Positions 21,038 through 29,798 of a stretch of 43,653 bases of DNA are shown in pieces (the first letter of the stretch is position 1; each line of letters starts with the position of its first letter). The translations under genes and the position numbers were made by a program. The notes beneath the pieces were generated by a model, which had not been told where the DNA came from, did no database searches, and worked only from the letters and a program-made list of their open reading frames with translations. This DNA comes from Prevotella micans DSM 21469 = JCM 16134 (GTDB lineage: Bacteria > Bacteroidota > Bacteroidia > Bacteroidales > Bacteroidaceae), in contig NZ_BAKH01000019.1 of NCBI RefSeq assembly GCF_000614105.1, forward strand, positions 1 to 43,653, in the 5' to 3' direction.

Positions 21038-21931
21038 ATGAGAAAAAATCTATATCCATCAGACAGCGACAGATATAAACATCTCGAGGTGACCGAGAAC
21101 GCTCCGTTGCTCGAATGGCTCATCCGTAACTCGCAAGAAAGCCGTAACAAGATTAAATCAATCCTAAGAAACCGAGGCATTAAGGTGAACAAACGAGTGG
21201 TGACACAGTTTGATTACCAACTCAATGTGGGCGACAAAGTTTCGATTAGCAAAAGCAAGCAAAACGATCAGTTCAGAAGTCGGTACATCAGATTGGTCTA
21301 TGAGGACAGCTTCCTGGTGGTTATTGAAAAACAGTCAGGAGTGCTTTCGATGGCCGCCGGACATTCGTCGCTCAACGTGAAAAGCGTGCTCGACGACTAC
21401 TTCCGACGAACCCGCCAGCGCTGCACGGCTCACGTGGTGCACCGCCTCGATCGCGATACCTCCGGGCTCATGATTTATGCAAAGGATATTCAAACCGAAC
21501 AAATCCTAGAGCATGATTGGCACAACATTGTCTACGATCGTAGATATATTGCCGTGTTGAGTGGCGAAATGGAAACCTCGGACGGAACGATAGCCAATTG
21601 GCTCAAAGACACTAAATCATATTTCACCTTCAGCTCGCCTGTTGATAATGGAGGTAAATACGCCGTCACGCATTATCGTGTGCTCAACCGCACCATCGAC
21701 CAGTCGCTTGTAGAGTTCTGTCTTGAAACCGGTCGTAAGAACCAAATAAGAGTCCACGCAGCCGACATGGGACATCCTGTTTGCGGCGACATGAAATATG
21801 GCAACGGTCACGACCCTATCGGTAGGCTCTGTTTGCACGCTTATGTGCTCTGTTTCAATCATCCTATAAACCATAGTCGAATGGAGTTCGAGACTCCCAT
21901 TCCGGCACAGTTCAGAAGATTATTCAAGTAG
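21038..21931 (+). CDS. RluA-family pseudouridine synthase
   Basis: About 297 residues. An S4-like N-terminal segment (about 25-80; KSILRNRGIKVNKRVVTQFDYQLNVGD) is followed by the catalytic domain with the diagnostic HVVHRLDRDTSGLMIYAK (catalytic Asp in HRLDRDT, about residue 145) and the C-terminal GRKNQIRVHAADMGHPVCGD. It isomerises uridine in rRNA or tRNA; the exact site cannot be told. An upstream TTG at 21023 would touch the previous stop, but the ATG at 21038 fits better and has purines before it. Confidence 0.9.
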   Translation: MRKNLYPSDSDRYKHLEVTENAPLLEWLIRNSQESRNKIKSILRNRGIKVNKRVVTQFDYQLNVGDKVSISKSKQNDQFRSRYIRLVYEDSFLVVIEKQSGVLSMAAGHSSLNVKSVLDDYFRRTRQRCTAHVVHRLDRDTSGLMIYAKDIQTEQILEHDWHNIVYDRRYIAVLSGEMETSDGTIANWLKDTKSYFTFSSPVDNGGKYAVTHYRVLNRTIDQSLVEFCLETGRKNQIRVHAADMGHPVCGDMKYGNGHDPIGRLCLHAYVLCFNHPINHSRMEFETPIPAQFRRLFK

Positions 21932-21944
21932 AAAAAACAGTATT

Positions 21945-22091
21945 ATGGAATACATCATTCCCCTCATCATTGTCGTCCTCACCGGCATAGTCATTATGAA
22001 GAAAGTAACGAGCTGCATTGTTCGCATAATTGTGTCGATAGTCATCGTTGCTCTGTTCATCTGGTCGCTGTATGCCCTTCATGTAATATGA
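21945..22091 (+). CDS. Small 48-aa membrane protein
   Basis: ATG at 21945, stop TGA at 22089-22091, just 13 bp after the pseudouridine synthase gene. Residues 3-18 (YIIPLIIVVLTGIVIM) and 25-46 (IVRIIVSIVIVALFIWSLY) are two hydrophobic helices separated by KKVTSC. No family is recognised. Spacing, hydrophobic pattern and lack of interruptions support a real small gene cotranscribed with its neighbour. Confidence 0.6.
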   Translation: MEYIIPLIIVVLTGIVIMKKVTSCIVRIIVSIVIVALFIWSLYALHVI

Positions 22092-22147
22092 AACTAGGCG
22101 AACCTGAGACAAAAGCCGAATAACATTCTGTATGTAATGGTCGAAAC

Positions 22148-22194
22148 GCTGCGTTCCGGGAACTCCAGCCTTATTTTAAACGCCGGAACACAGC
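22148..22194 (+). terminator. Hairpin after the small membrane gene
   Basis: GCTGCGTTCCGG (22148-22159) pairs with CCGGAACACAGC (22183-22194) with a single C/A mismatch and a 23-nt loop. No T tract follows directly (CGTACTAAGCCTTTTA). It probably marks the end of the preceding transcript. Confidence 0.4.
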
Positions 22195-22238
22195 CGTACT
22201 AAGCCTTTTATCCTGAACTTATGTATGAAACTGAGAAT

Positions 22239-22270
22239 TTTGCAAGGGAAGAAAAAAGAATTTACCTTTG
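22239..22270 (+). promoter_or_regulatory. Promoter of the TlpA/DUF6029/Omp28 operon
   Basis: TTTG at 22239-22242, 20-bp spacer, TACCTTTG at 22263-22270, an exact Bacteroidetes promoter. It lies inside the upstream extension of the next reading frame, which shows that translation starts at 22300 and not at 22225. Confidence 0.8.
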
Positions 22271-22299
22271 CGACCTATCTAACAAACCAAACCAAGATT

Positions 22300-22791
22300 A
22301 TGAGAAAAACATTTTTAAGCCTCATGGTTATGCTCTTCGGAGTTGTGCTGACTGCGAACGCTCAGCTGCCATCAGTTACGTTGAAAGACATGAACGGTAA
22401 AACCGTGCGTACAGACACACTCTCGAATAACGGAAAACCATTCATCATCGACTTCTTTGCAACTTGGTGCAAGCCTTGTAATCGCGAACTCAAAGCCATA
22501 AACGAAGTCTACGCCGACTGGCAGGAAGAAACAGGCGTAAAAATCTATGCCGTGTCCATCGACCAGGCACAAAACATCAACAAAGTTAAGCCGATGGTCG
22601 ACGAATACGGATGGACATACGATGTGCTACTCGACCCGAATAGCGACTTCAAACGTGCACTCGGAATTCAGATGATTCCCTATGTAATCATTGTGGACGG
22701 CTCTGGAAATATCGTCTATAAACACAACGGCTACACAGAGGGAGCGGAGAACGAACTGATTGAAAAGGTTCGGGAACTCGTGAAGAAGTAA
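22300..22791 (+). CDS. TlpA-like thioredoxin-fold protein
   Basis: 163 residues from the chosen start. Signal peptide MRKTFLSLMVMLFGVVLTANAQ, so it is exported to the periplasm. The thioredoxin fold is clear: FIIDFFATWCKPCNRELKA (redox motif CKPC, about residues 61-64), VYAVSID-like strand and the cis-Pro region MIPYVIIVDG. It most likely reduces disulfides in envelope proteins. First gene of a four-gene operon in which every other product carries cysteine pairs. Confidence 0.9.
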   Translation: MRKTFLSLMVMLFGVVLTANAQLPSVTLKDMNGKTVRTDTLSNNGKPFIIDFFATWCKPCNRELKAINEVYADWQEETGVKIYAVSIDQAQNINKVKPMVDEYGWTYDVLLDPNSDFKRALGIQMIPYVIIVDGSGNIVYKHNGYTEGAENELIEKVRELVKK

Positions 22792-22809
22792 ACCAAGCTT
22801 GAACCTTCT

Positions 22810-24476
22810 ATGAATAAAAAACTTTTTAGTTTGATGGCGGTGCTCACGTTAAGTACCGCCATCTATGCACAAGAAGAAACCGACAACAATAAAGTCACCC
22901 TAAGCGGAAGCATTCAAAGCGACGTGCTCATTCCCCAGGAAGACACAAAGATTGGGTCGCCCAAATACGACGACTGGGCACTAACCAATACTTACGCCGA
23001 CCTGAACCTGATGAGCAAGAATATCGACGCCGGATTGCGATTCGAATTCCTGAAACATCCACTCCCCGGATTTGAAAAAGATTTCAAAGGATGGGGAGTA
23101 CCCTATTTCTACATAAAAGGAAAGTTCGAAAAATTGGAAATCACGGCCGGTAACTTCTACGATCAGTTCGGCTCCGGATTTATCCTCCGCAACTACGAAG
23201 AACGTAGCCTCGGAATAGATAACTCGCTCCTCGGAGTTCGCTTTGTCTATAAACCCTACAAGGTATCCGATTCAAAGCCCTCACCGGTGAACAACGACGC
23301 TATTGGGGACACAGTCCGTCGTGGATTTCGGGAACCGACCTGGAACTGAATCTGGACGAATGGTTTAAACGTCTCCAAGAATCTGACACACGAATAATGC
23401 TAGGTGGCTCGTTCGTAAATAAATACGAAGACGATGAAAACGACCAAATATTCGCCGATGCAACTCATAAGCTCAACTTGCCCCAGAACGTGAATGCTTT
23501 CGACGCACGTTTGCAGATTCAAAAAGGTGGGTTCAACGTCTTAGCCGAATATGCACATAAAACGCAAGACCCGTCATTCGACAACGGCTACATATATCGT
23601 AACGGAAACGTAGCAATGCTTTCAGCCTCCTATTCAAAGAAGGGGCTAAGTTTCCTTGTGCAAGCCAAGCGCTCTGACAATTTCTCGTTCCGCAGTCGCC
23701 GCACAATGACCGGTACTTCTTCGTTCATCAACCATCTGCCCGCGTTTACAGAAGACCAAACCTATGCACTTGCAGCCCTCTATCCCTACGCAACACATCC
23801 AGATGGCGAGTGGGCCTATCAGGCACAGTTTGGCTACAACTTCAAACGTCGTACAGCCATAGGTGGACGCTACGGAATGAATCTCAAAGTGAACTTCTCG
23901 CATGTGCACGCAATCGACCGCACACCGAATCTTACCGGTTCCGTAAATGGTACAACCGCCCTCGGAACAAAGGGCTACGGCTCGGCTTTCTTTAAATGGG
24001 GCGACCAAACCTACTATCAGGATATAAACATTCAGCTGGAGCGCCGCCTCACCAAAAGCTTCAAGCTATCCCTGATGTATATGAATCAGTTCTATAATAA
24101 AACCATTGTCGAAGGACATGGAGGAATGGTGCATTCCGACATATTCATAGCCGACGGACGCTACACTATCTCACCGAAGATGACCCTACGCGGAGAAGCT
24201 CAATATCTTGCAACAAAAGGCGACCAGGGTAACTGGATGTTCGGTTTGCTTGAGCTTTCGATAGTTCCACATTGGATGTTTACCGTCTCTGATGAATACA
24301 ACTCGGGCGATACCAAGTTGCACTACTACCAAGGCTTCGTTACATTCAACGCCGGAGCTCATCGCCTTCAGTTGGGCTATGGTCGTACACGCGCCGGATT
24401 CAACTGCTCAGGCGGAGTTTGCCGCTATGTGCCGGCAAGCAAAGGCTTCACACTGTCTTACAACTATAATTTCTAG
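22810..24476 (+). CDS. DUF6029 family outer-membrane protein, one frameshift
   Basis: Signal peptide MNKKLFSLMAVLTLSTAIYAQ. At 23269 a base is missing: GTATCCGATTC; with GGATTC the frame reads VSGFKALTGEQRRYWGHSPSW and joins the downstream frame (GTDLELNLDEWFKRL...). Reconstructed length about 555 residues. Alternating hydrophobic strands and a terminal aromatic end (FTLSYNYNF) suggest a beta-barrel in the outer membrane. A cysteine pair NCSGGVC lies near the C-terminus. DUF6029 has no established function. It is 18 bp behind the TlpA-like gene and 3 bp ahead of the Omp28-like gene. Confidence 0.85.
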
Positions 24477-24479
24477 ACG

Positions 24480-25265
24480 ATGAAAAAAATATTTCCCTTA
24501 ATATTAGTCCTTGTCGCTATTGTGTTCGCTTCGTGCGATATGGTGAACGAGGACAACAGATACATCTACGTTAAACCGAAACCCATTGGACGCGCCGTAC
24601 TTATCGAAGACTTCACCGGACAGAAGTGTCCCAACTGTCCTAAGGCACACGAAGAAATCGAAAAGCTACAAGCACAATACGGAGCCAATAACGTAATTGC
24701 CGTTGCCATACATTCAGGACCGCTTGCAATATTCCCGATACGCAACATTATAGGTCTGCGAACCAAGTTGGGCGACGAGTATTACAAAGCATTCGGCGTA
24801 TCTGTCGAACCAACCGGTATGGTCGACCGTCGCGGTGGAATCCTCAACTATCCCTCATGGGCAGGAGCTGTTAATACCGAACTCCAGCGTACGGCCCCGG
24901 TCGGAATAAAGCTCTCCATCAGTTATGACAACACTACTCGCAAAGCAACTGTCGACGTAGATGCTTCAGGCGTGGAAAATGTAGCAGGAAAGCTTCAACT
25001 TTGGATTGTTGAAGATGGAATCAAATGTCGCCAAGACATGCCCGACGGAACCGTCAAACCAGACTACGTTCAGAACAATGTTCTCCGAGCAGCAGTTAAC
25101 GGCACATGGGGAACAGACATCTCCGTAAAAGAAGGAGAAACCGTTAAGCAGTCGTTCACAACTGATATATCTGAGAAATGGAACGCAGACAAAGTGGCCA
25201 TAGTGGCATTTATATATAACGATGGTGGCGGCGTACTCCAAGTAGTTCGCAAGTCAATCATTTAA
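24480..25265 (+). CDS. Omp28-related lipoprotein with thioredoxin-like motif
   Basis: 261 residues. Lipoprotein signal with VFASC at about residues 15-19. VLIEDFTGQKCPNCPKAHEEI (about 39-59) is the Omp28 family hallmark, a thioredoxin-like fold with CPNC as redox centre. The C-terminal half is a beta-rich domain (LQLWIVEDGIKCRQ...). Probably attached to the outer membrane. Placed between DUF6029 and a T9SS-tailed protein; a shared function with the TlpA-like protein in thiol chemistry of exported proteins is an inference. Confidence 0.85.
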   Translation: MKKIFPLILVLVAIVFASCDMVNEDNRYIYVKPKPIGRAVLIEDFTGQKCPNCPKAHEEIEKLQAQYGANNVIAVAIHSGPLAIFPIRNIIGLRTKLGDEYYKAFGVSVEPTGMVDRRGGILNYPSWAGAVNTELQRTAPVGIKLSISYDNTTRKATVDVDASGVENVAGKLQLWIVEDGIKCRQDMPDGTVKPDYVQNNVLRAAVNGTWGTDISVKEGETVKQSFTTDISEKWNADKVAIVAFIYNDGGGVLQVVRKSII

Positions 25266-25297
25266 AACATTAACATTAACAAAAGGATAATACAACA

Positions 25298-25957
25298 ATG
25301 AAGAGAACATTTACTATTGCTTTAGCCCTCATCGCAGGACTAGGAGCTTTCGCACAAGACAATCGTCTTCGATTTGAAGATGCTTCGGGAAATATCGTTG
25401 CCGACGGAACAACCATAGTAGTAGATAAGGTGAAAATTGTAGACGAAGATACCAAAGAAGAAGAGATGTCAACAGGACTCTTCGTACGAAACACCACAAC
25501 AAGCGCTATAAAGGCTTGTCTAAATGTAGACGTAACTTCGCTACCATCAGGCAGCTCATTCAAAGCCTGCTTTCCAAGCAACTGCTCCATAGCCGAAAGC
25601 CCCAAAACTTTCACAACCGAATCCGGATTATTTAAAGGTTCAATAGTTGCCAGTTCACAGACAGAATGGATTCCCGGCTATATGGATTACGATGAGGGAG
25701 TGTTCAAACAGGCATACGGCGACTGGACAGCTACGATTCAGATTCGAGTAGAGAAAGATGGAGCCATGGTTGACGGTCCTAAAGTGCATGTACACTTTAT
25801 TCGTAAAGCCTCCAACGGCATCAACGACATCAACGCCGGTAACGAAACAGTTGTGGCTCGTTACACAGCAGGCGGACAGCTATTAACTGCTCCCGTGAGA
25901 GGCTTGAACATTGTGAAGCTCTCGAACGGAAAGACGATAAAAGAGATTGTTAGATAA
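25298..25957 (+). CDS. Secreted protein with T9SS-like C-terminal sorting tail
   Basis: 219 residues with a signal peptide ending GAFAQ (about residue 20). Residues about 65-90 hold three cysteines close together (KAC, FKACF, SNC). The C-terminal ~40 residues (ETVVARYTAGGQLL, GLNIVKLSNGKTIKEIV) have the shape of the type A sorting domain used by the Bacteroidetes type IX secretion system or of its relic in Bacteroidales. No catalytic domain is recognised. Last gene of the operon, with a strong terminator 20 bp later. Confidence 0.7.
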   Translation: MKRTFTIALALIAGLGAFAQDNRLRFEDASGNIVADGTTIVVDKVKIVDEDTKEEEMSTGLFVRNTTTSAIKACLNVDVTSLPSGSSFKACFPSNCSIAESPKTFTTESGLFKGSIVASSQTEWIPGYMDYDEGVFKQAYGDWTATIQIRVEKDGAMVDGPKVHVHFIRKASNGINDINAGNETVVARYTAGGQLLTAPVRGLNIVKLSNGKTIKEIVR

Positions 25958-25977
25958 GAATAGTTATTGATATTATG

Positions 25978-26010
25978 AACGGCAGCTTCATCACGAAGCT
26001 GCCGTTTTTT
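25978..26010 (+). terminator. Intrinsic terminator of the TlpA operon
   Basis: AACGGCAGCTT (25978-25988) pairs perfectly with AAGCTGCCGTT (25996-26006), loop of 7, followed by a T run to 26010. Confidence 0.9.
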
Positions 26011-26029
26011 AGTATCCACATGGATACAT

Positions 26030-26070
26030 AAAAATCCCTCTCCATTACTGCTCAATGGAGAGGGATTTTT
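26030..26070. terminator. Bidirectional terminator
   Basis: A 17-bp perfect stem (26030-26046 with 26054-26070, loop ACTGCTC) begins with five A and ends with five T, so it can stop transcription from either side. It separates the plus-strand operon from the minus-strand small gene at 26101. A further 6-bp palindrome (26012-26027) lies just before it. Confidence 0.85.
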
Positions 26071-26100
26071 ATGTTAGTTGCACCGGTTGGCCGGCCGCAT

Positions 26101-26322
26101 TTAAACAGATTTATAGCCTTTTGTATAATTTCTTTCCAGAAGGTCGTGTAAGCTGAGTTCCTTCGAGCCATTCTCCTCATAAGCTTCTTGCATTTCTTTT
26201 TCGCCTTCAGCTTCATCTTCGGAGTGAACAAAGGTTATGGTTCTGTTTTTCATTTCAGCCACGCCCCATCCAATCAGGGCTATAACTATAAGTGCGATGA
26301 ATCCGATAATTGGAGTTGTCAT
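26101..26322 (-). CDS. Small single-pass membrane protein, 73 aa
   Basis: Begins MTTPIIGFIALIVIALIGWG: one N-terminal membrane helix (about residues 4-21) followed by a very acidic soluble tail (EDEAEGEKEMQEAYEENG) and ELSLHDLLERNY near the end. No family is recognised. Start 26322 is preferred over 26361 because the promoter at 26348-26378 would place the mRNA start near 26340. A bidirectional terminator follows. The coding pattern and own signals support a real gene. Confidence 0.65.
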   Translation of the reverse strand: MTTPIIGFIALIVIALIGWGVAEMKNRTITFVHSEDEAEGEKEMQEAYEENGSKELSLHDLLERNYTKGYKSV

Positions 26323-26347
26323 AAATGTGAATATTTTGATGTTGCTG

Positions 26348-26378
26348 CAAAAGTACTCCAAGTTTAACTAGTAGCCAA
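26348..26378 (-). promoter_or_regulatory. Promoter of the 73-aa membrane protein
   Basis: On the minus strand TTG (26376-26378), 20-bp spacer, TACTTTTG (26348-26355) followed by CAGC. Fits the Bacteroidetes consensus and fixes the start of the small gene. Confidence 0.7.
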
Positions 26379-26450
26379 GTGTTTGTCATGTCATGTCGGG
26401 ACGGTGCAATCGCCTATATCGATACTATTACTTAAAATAAAATATAGGTT

Positions 26451-26790
26451 GAGGCATTGTCAATGCGGATGCTTAAAATCAAATTATAGTTAAGATATTG
26501 TCAATGCGTACGCTTAAAATCAAATTATAGTTAAGGCATTATTAATGCCGGCATTTAATATAAAATATAAGTTAAGGCATTGTCAATGTGGATGCTTAAA
26601 ATCAAATTATAGTTAAGGCATTATTAATGCCGGCGTTTAATATAAAATATAAGTTAAGGCATTGTCAATGCGGACGCTTAAAATAGAATTATAGTTTAGG
26701 CATTGTCAATGCCAGTAATATAAATATATTATTAGTTATAGCATTATTAATGCTTATGCTAGAATTTTATTTTAAGTATTAGCATGATAT
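26451..26790. repeat. Tandem array C, eight 41-bp units
   Basis: Cores of the type AAGGCATTGTCAATGC begin at 26451, 26492, 26533, 26574, 26615, 26656, 26697 and 26738, always 41 bp apart; a decayed ninth is visible at 26779. Each core is a dyad (GCATT-GTC-AATGC, or GGCATT-ATT-AATGCC in two units) and the rest is A/T-rich (CTTAAAATCAAATTATAGTT). It lies between two minus-strand genes. The remaining 150 bp before radC shows no gene. Confidence 0.95.
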
Positions 26791-26942
26791 ATGTTTATAG
26801 TAATAATATTTTTTTAGTATGCGCATTGATAGTTTCGTTAGTTTAAAACGATTTTTACTGATGCCGACGCCAATCCTGGTACAGAATTGGGGGATTCATT
26901 CGAGAGCGTCAGTGTAAGATGGGATGGGAATGAAGCAGGCGG

Positions 26943-27640
26943 TTATAATCTACCTTCTTCGAGATAGGAATAGTATTCGCCATCGGTTACGATGACGTGG
27001 TCGGCTAAGTGGAGATTCATGTAATTGCATGCTTTCTTGACGTCTTGGGTTAGTTTGTCGTCGGACGCGCTCGGAAAAGGATTGCCGCTTGGGTGGTTGT
27101 GACATATTGCCACGACGGTTGCATTTTTCAATAGGGCTTCTTTCACTACGAGGCGGATGTCGACGGCAGTGCCAGATATTCCTCCACGCGATAGGGGGAT
27201 AGCGTCGATGAGGCGGTGGCGTTGATTCATGAGTAGAGCCAGGCTTCTTCGACGTCGAGGTCTTGCATGATGGGGTGCATGTGGTTGTATATTCGGGTGG
27301 CCGAGTTGAGTTCGGGGCGTTCTTGGGGCTGGGTTGCTTGGCGCCGCTTGCCAATTTCGCAGGCAGCAAGGATGGTTATTGCTTTGGCTGGGCCGATGCC
27401 TTTGTAGGTGGTTAGTTGCTGAATGGTGAGTTTACCGAGTGTGTTGAGGTTGTTGTTGCAGTCATTCAAGACTCGTTGCATTAGGGCAACTGCGCTTTCG
27501 TCGGTTGTTCCGGAGCCAATGAGTATGGCCAGGAGTTCGGCGTTGCTTAGGGCTGTTGGACCTAGGCGGTGTAGCTTTTCACGCGGGCGGTCGTCTTCAG
27601 CCCATTGGTTGATGGTTAGTTTGTTAGTTTGCGGGTTCAT
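26943..27640 (-). CDS. radC: RadC-family JAB-domain protein, one frameshift
   Basis: About 232 residues when restored. N-terminal UPF0758 helix-hairpin-helix part (GPTALSNAELLAILIGSGT; TYKGIGPAKAITILAACEIGKR), then the JAB1/MPN metalloprotease-like domain with CHNHPSGNPFPSASDD (HxH...D zinc motif). The break is near 27240: GCCTGGCTCTACTC would read AWALLMNQRHRLID with one more G. The family was once linked to DNA repair; its true role is unsettled. It starts 9 bp after the glycosyltransferase stop, so the two are probably cotranscribed. Confidence 0.92.
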
Positions 27641-27649
27641 AAGTGGAGG

Positions 27650-28684
27650 CTATTTATAGAATGTTTTTTCATAGGCTGCGAATTCTTCTTTTCCGGCAAG
27701 AATTCTTTTGCACCATGCGTTTATGAATCCGCATCCGTAACCTAGAAGTTGGGTGAAAGCGGCCAGAATGCTGAGCGCACCTATTCGGAGACTGCGATTT
27801 TGGATGGTGGAGTCAATGAGAATCAGGGTGGAGTAGATTAGGGCGGGCGATAGTGCGGAGAGGGTTATGATAAGGCCGGTTGAGGGGCTTAGGGGTATCT
27901 GAATTAAGCCGGCTATAAGGGTTAGGGCGAGCATGGATAGGCCGATGGTGAATGCGGCGGGGAGGAGGTGGACGAGTTTGAGGCTCTCGGGATATTTTTT
28001 GTAGAGATTCACACGGGCAATTCCGGAGTTGTAGACTTGTCGCCAGAATTTCCGGAAGTCAGTGCGTCGCTTGTGCCAAACCCATGCTTTGGGGAAGAGC
28101 CGGCATCGTTTCTCGGCTTTGAATATGCGTATTGAGAAGTCTATGTCTTCGCCGAATCGCATTTTTGAGAATCCTCCGAGTTGTGCGTATAGGTCGGCCT
28201 TGATTCCCATGTTGAATGAGCGCGGATAGAATTTGTCGAGCTTTTTCTTTCCGCCTCTTATGCCGCCTGTGGTGAAGAAGGACGTCATGGAGTAGGATAT
28301 GGCTTTCTGGGTTGGGGTGAACGACTCGTGGGCGCTGTCGGGACCTCCGAATGCGTCGGCCGGTTCACGGGCTAGTTCTTCGTCGACAGCTGTAAGATAG
28401 CCTTTTGGAAGCACTACGTCGGAGTCTAGTACGATGAGATATTCGCCTTTTGCTCGCTCGGCACCGTAGTTTCGACTTTGTCCGGGTCCGGAGTTTTCTT
28501 TGAAAAAATATTGGAGTGGAAGGCGGTCGGCATATTTGTCGCAAACGTCTTTGCAGGGAATCTTCGAGCCGTCTTCCACGATTATCACTTCGAAATCGTT
28601 CTTCTCTTGGTGAAGAAGACTTTCGAGGAGTTCGTCGACCTCGTCGGGCCGATTGAATACCGGAACGATGAAGCTGTATTTCAT
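27650..28684 (-). CDS. Family 2 glycosyltransferase with C-terminal membrane helices
   Basis: 344 residues. The GT2 fold begins at once: YSFIVPVFNRPDEVDELL, DFEVIIVEDGS, and the DxD-like VLDSDVVLP (about residues 87-95). FGEDIDFSIRIFK (about 178-190) is the acceptor-side acidic motif. Two or three hydrophobic helices follow (about 245-320; FTIGLSMLALTLIAG, LIYSTLILI). It transfers a sugar from a nucleotide donor at the inner membrane; the product is unknown. Located between efp and radC on the minus strand. Confidence 0.9.
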   Translation of the reverse strand: MKYSFIVPVFNRPDEVDELLESLLHQEKNDFEVIIVEDGSKIPCKDVCDKYADRLPLQYFFKENSGPGQSRNYGAERAKGEYLIVLDSDVVLPKGYLTAVDEELAREPADAFGGPDSAHESFTPTQKAISYSMTSFFTTGGIRGGKKKLDKFYPRSFNMGIKADLYAQLGGFSKMRFGEDIDFSIRIFKAEKRCRLFPKAWVWHKRRTDFRKFWRQVYNSGIARVNLYKKYPESLKLVHLLPAAFTIGLSMLALTLIAGLIQIPLSPSTGLIITLSALSPALIYSTLILIDSTIQNRSLRIGALSILAAFTQLLGYGCGFINAWCKRILAGKEEFAAYEKTFYK

Positions 28685-28706
28685 TTTATAATGAGTTGAA
28701 AATAGA

Positions 28707-28753
28707 GGAAGGGTAAAAAGAATAAGCCATGACAGCTCTCTTTTTACCCTTCC
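28707..28753 (-). terminator. Hairpin between efp and the glycosyltransferase gene
   Basis: GGAAGGGTAAAAAGA (28707-28721) pairs perfectly with 28739-28753, loop 17. The T-rich stretch is inside the stem and weak after it, so it may end the efp transcript only partly. Confidence 0.5.
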
Positions 28754-28774
28754 TTGAAACCTTATTGATGATAA

Positions 28775-29340
28775 TTATGCATTCACGCGACCGAGATAGC
28801 TACCGTCGCGTGTGTCGATTTGAATTGTTTCGCCCTCGTTGATGAACAGCGGGACTCTAACAACTGCACCCGACTCGAGGGTTGCAGCTTTGTGGCATTT
28901 GTTGCAGTATTGCCTTTCACGCCTGGTTCGCTGTGGGTTATTTTGAGTGTTGTTTTCACGGGCATTTCGGCTGAAAGAATCGTGCCGTCTGAAGTGTCGG
29001 TTACAACTTCAACCACATCGCCTTCTTTCATGTATTCGAACCCTGTTACCTGATGTTCGGGAATAGGAATCTGCTCGAATGTTTCCTGATTCATGAAGAT
29101 GTAACCGGTTGCGTCCTGGTATAGATATTGGTAGGGACGGCGCTCAACGCGAACATCTTCCAACTTAAATCCAACCTGAAAAGTACGTTCCAAAACTCGT
29201 CCGTCTGCAACGTTCTTCAGTTTGGTATTCATTACGGTGTTTCCTTTTCCAGGCTTTCTGTGCTGAAAATCTATACAAGTCCAAATCTTTCCGTCAAGAC
29301 GTATGCATGTACCAATCTTGATTTCTTGCGAATTAATCAT
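28775..29340 (-). CDS. efp: Translation elongation factor P, one frameshift
   Basis: With one base restored the product is 188 residues, exactly the EF-P length. The N-terminal KOW-like domain has the modified-loop motif RKPGKGNTV (Lys at the tip), the OB domains follow ([42 protein letters not shown]). At about 28888 the sequence reads ACAAAGCTGCAACC; AAAGGCTGC restores [14 protein letters not shown] and ends [11 protein letters not shown] at 28775. EF-P relieves ribosome stalling at polyproline. Loss of this gene would be unexpected, so the break is probably an error in the sequence. It is divergent from rpmH. Confidence 0.95.
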
Positions 29341-29399
29341 ATTCTGCTATAATAATAGGTTTGTTATTTTCTGTTCGTTTCACAGTTCTCTTTGTGCGG

Positions 29400-29407
29400 C
29401 AAAGGTA
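29400..29407 (-). promoter_or_regulatory. efp promoter -7 element
   Basis: On the minus strand TACCTTTG followed by CCGC, 60 bp before the efp start. No TTG at the standard -33 distance was found. Confidence 0.55.
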
Positions 29408-29455
29408 ACTAAATTCCAAGGATGGCATTGGTACAGGTGCAAAAATCATTGAACC

Positions 29456-29488
29456 TTTGGCAGGTTTAAAAAGAATGGGTACTTTTGC
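29456..29488 (+). promoter_or_regulatory. rpmH promoter
   Basis: TTTG (29456-29459), 21-bp spacer, TACTTTTG (29481-29488). Start expected near 29495, leaving a leader of about 80 nt. Confidence 0.75.
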
Positions 29489-29492
29489 AAAC

Positions 29493-29526
29493 GGCGATTA
29501 GATGGGTCTTTAATCATCTAATCGCC
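29493..29526 (+). promoter_or_regulatory. Hairpin at the 5' end of the rpmH mRNA
   Basis: GGCGATTAGATG (29493-29504) faces CATCTATCGCC (from 29516), giving an 11-bp stem with one bulged T and a loop of about 11 nt. It would be at the very 5' end of the transcript. It may protect the mRNA or serve as a leader for control of ribosomal protein synthesis; both are inferences. Confidence 0.5.
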
Positions 29527-29573
29527 GCAATTCTTGAAAGAAAAATAATAACAAAATAATCGTTTAAATAAAA

Positions 29574-29729
29574 ATGAAAAGAACATTTCAGCCGCACAAT
29601 CGTCGTCGCGTGAACAAGCACGGTTTTCGTGAAAGAATGGCTACTAAGAACGGTCGCAGAGTATTGGCTGCGCGTCGTGCCAAAGGTCGTAAAAAGTTAA
29701 CTGTGTCCGACGAGCATCACGGAAAATAA
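29574..29729 (+). CDS. rpmH: 50S ribosomal protein bL34
   Basis: 51 residues, starting [18 protein letters not shown], the universal bL34 signature, with [22 protein letters not shown] in the middle. Very basic, normal length. Bound in the large ribosomal subunit near the exit tunnel. It has its own promoter and terminator, unlike genomes where it is joined to rnpA/dnaA. Start fixed by the family. Confidence 0.97.
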   Translation: MKRTFQPHNRRRVNKHGFRERMATKNGRRVLAARRAKGRKKLTVSDEHHGK

Positions 29730-29752
29730 TTACTCCTATCGGCTAGGAACAT

Positions 29753-29798
29753 AAACGGGAAGAGGTAGAGTTGCACTTTGCTGCTTTCCGTTTTTTTT
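29753..29798 (+). terminator. rpmH terminator
   Basis: AAACGGGAAG (29753-29762) pairs with CTTTCCGTTT (29784-29793) with one G-T wobble, followed by a run of T to 29798. It overlaps the promoter of the next gene. Confidence 0.8.

Noticed and set aside
22225..22299. N-terminal extension of the TlpA-like protein
   Set aside because: This stretch contains the operon's promoter, and the signal peptide starts at 22300.
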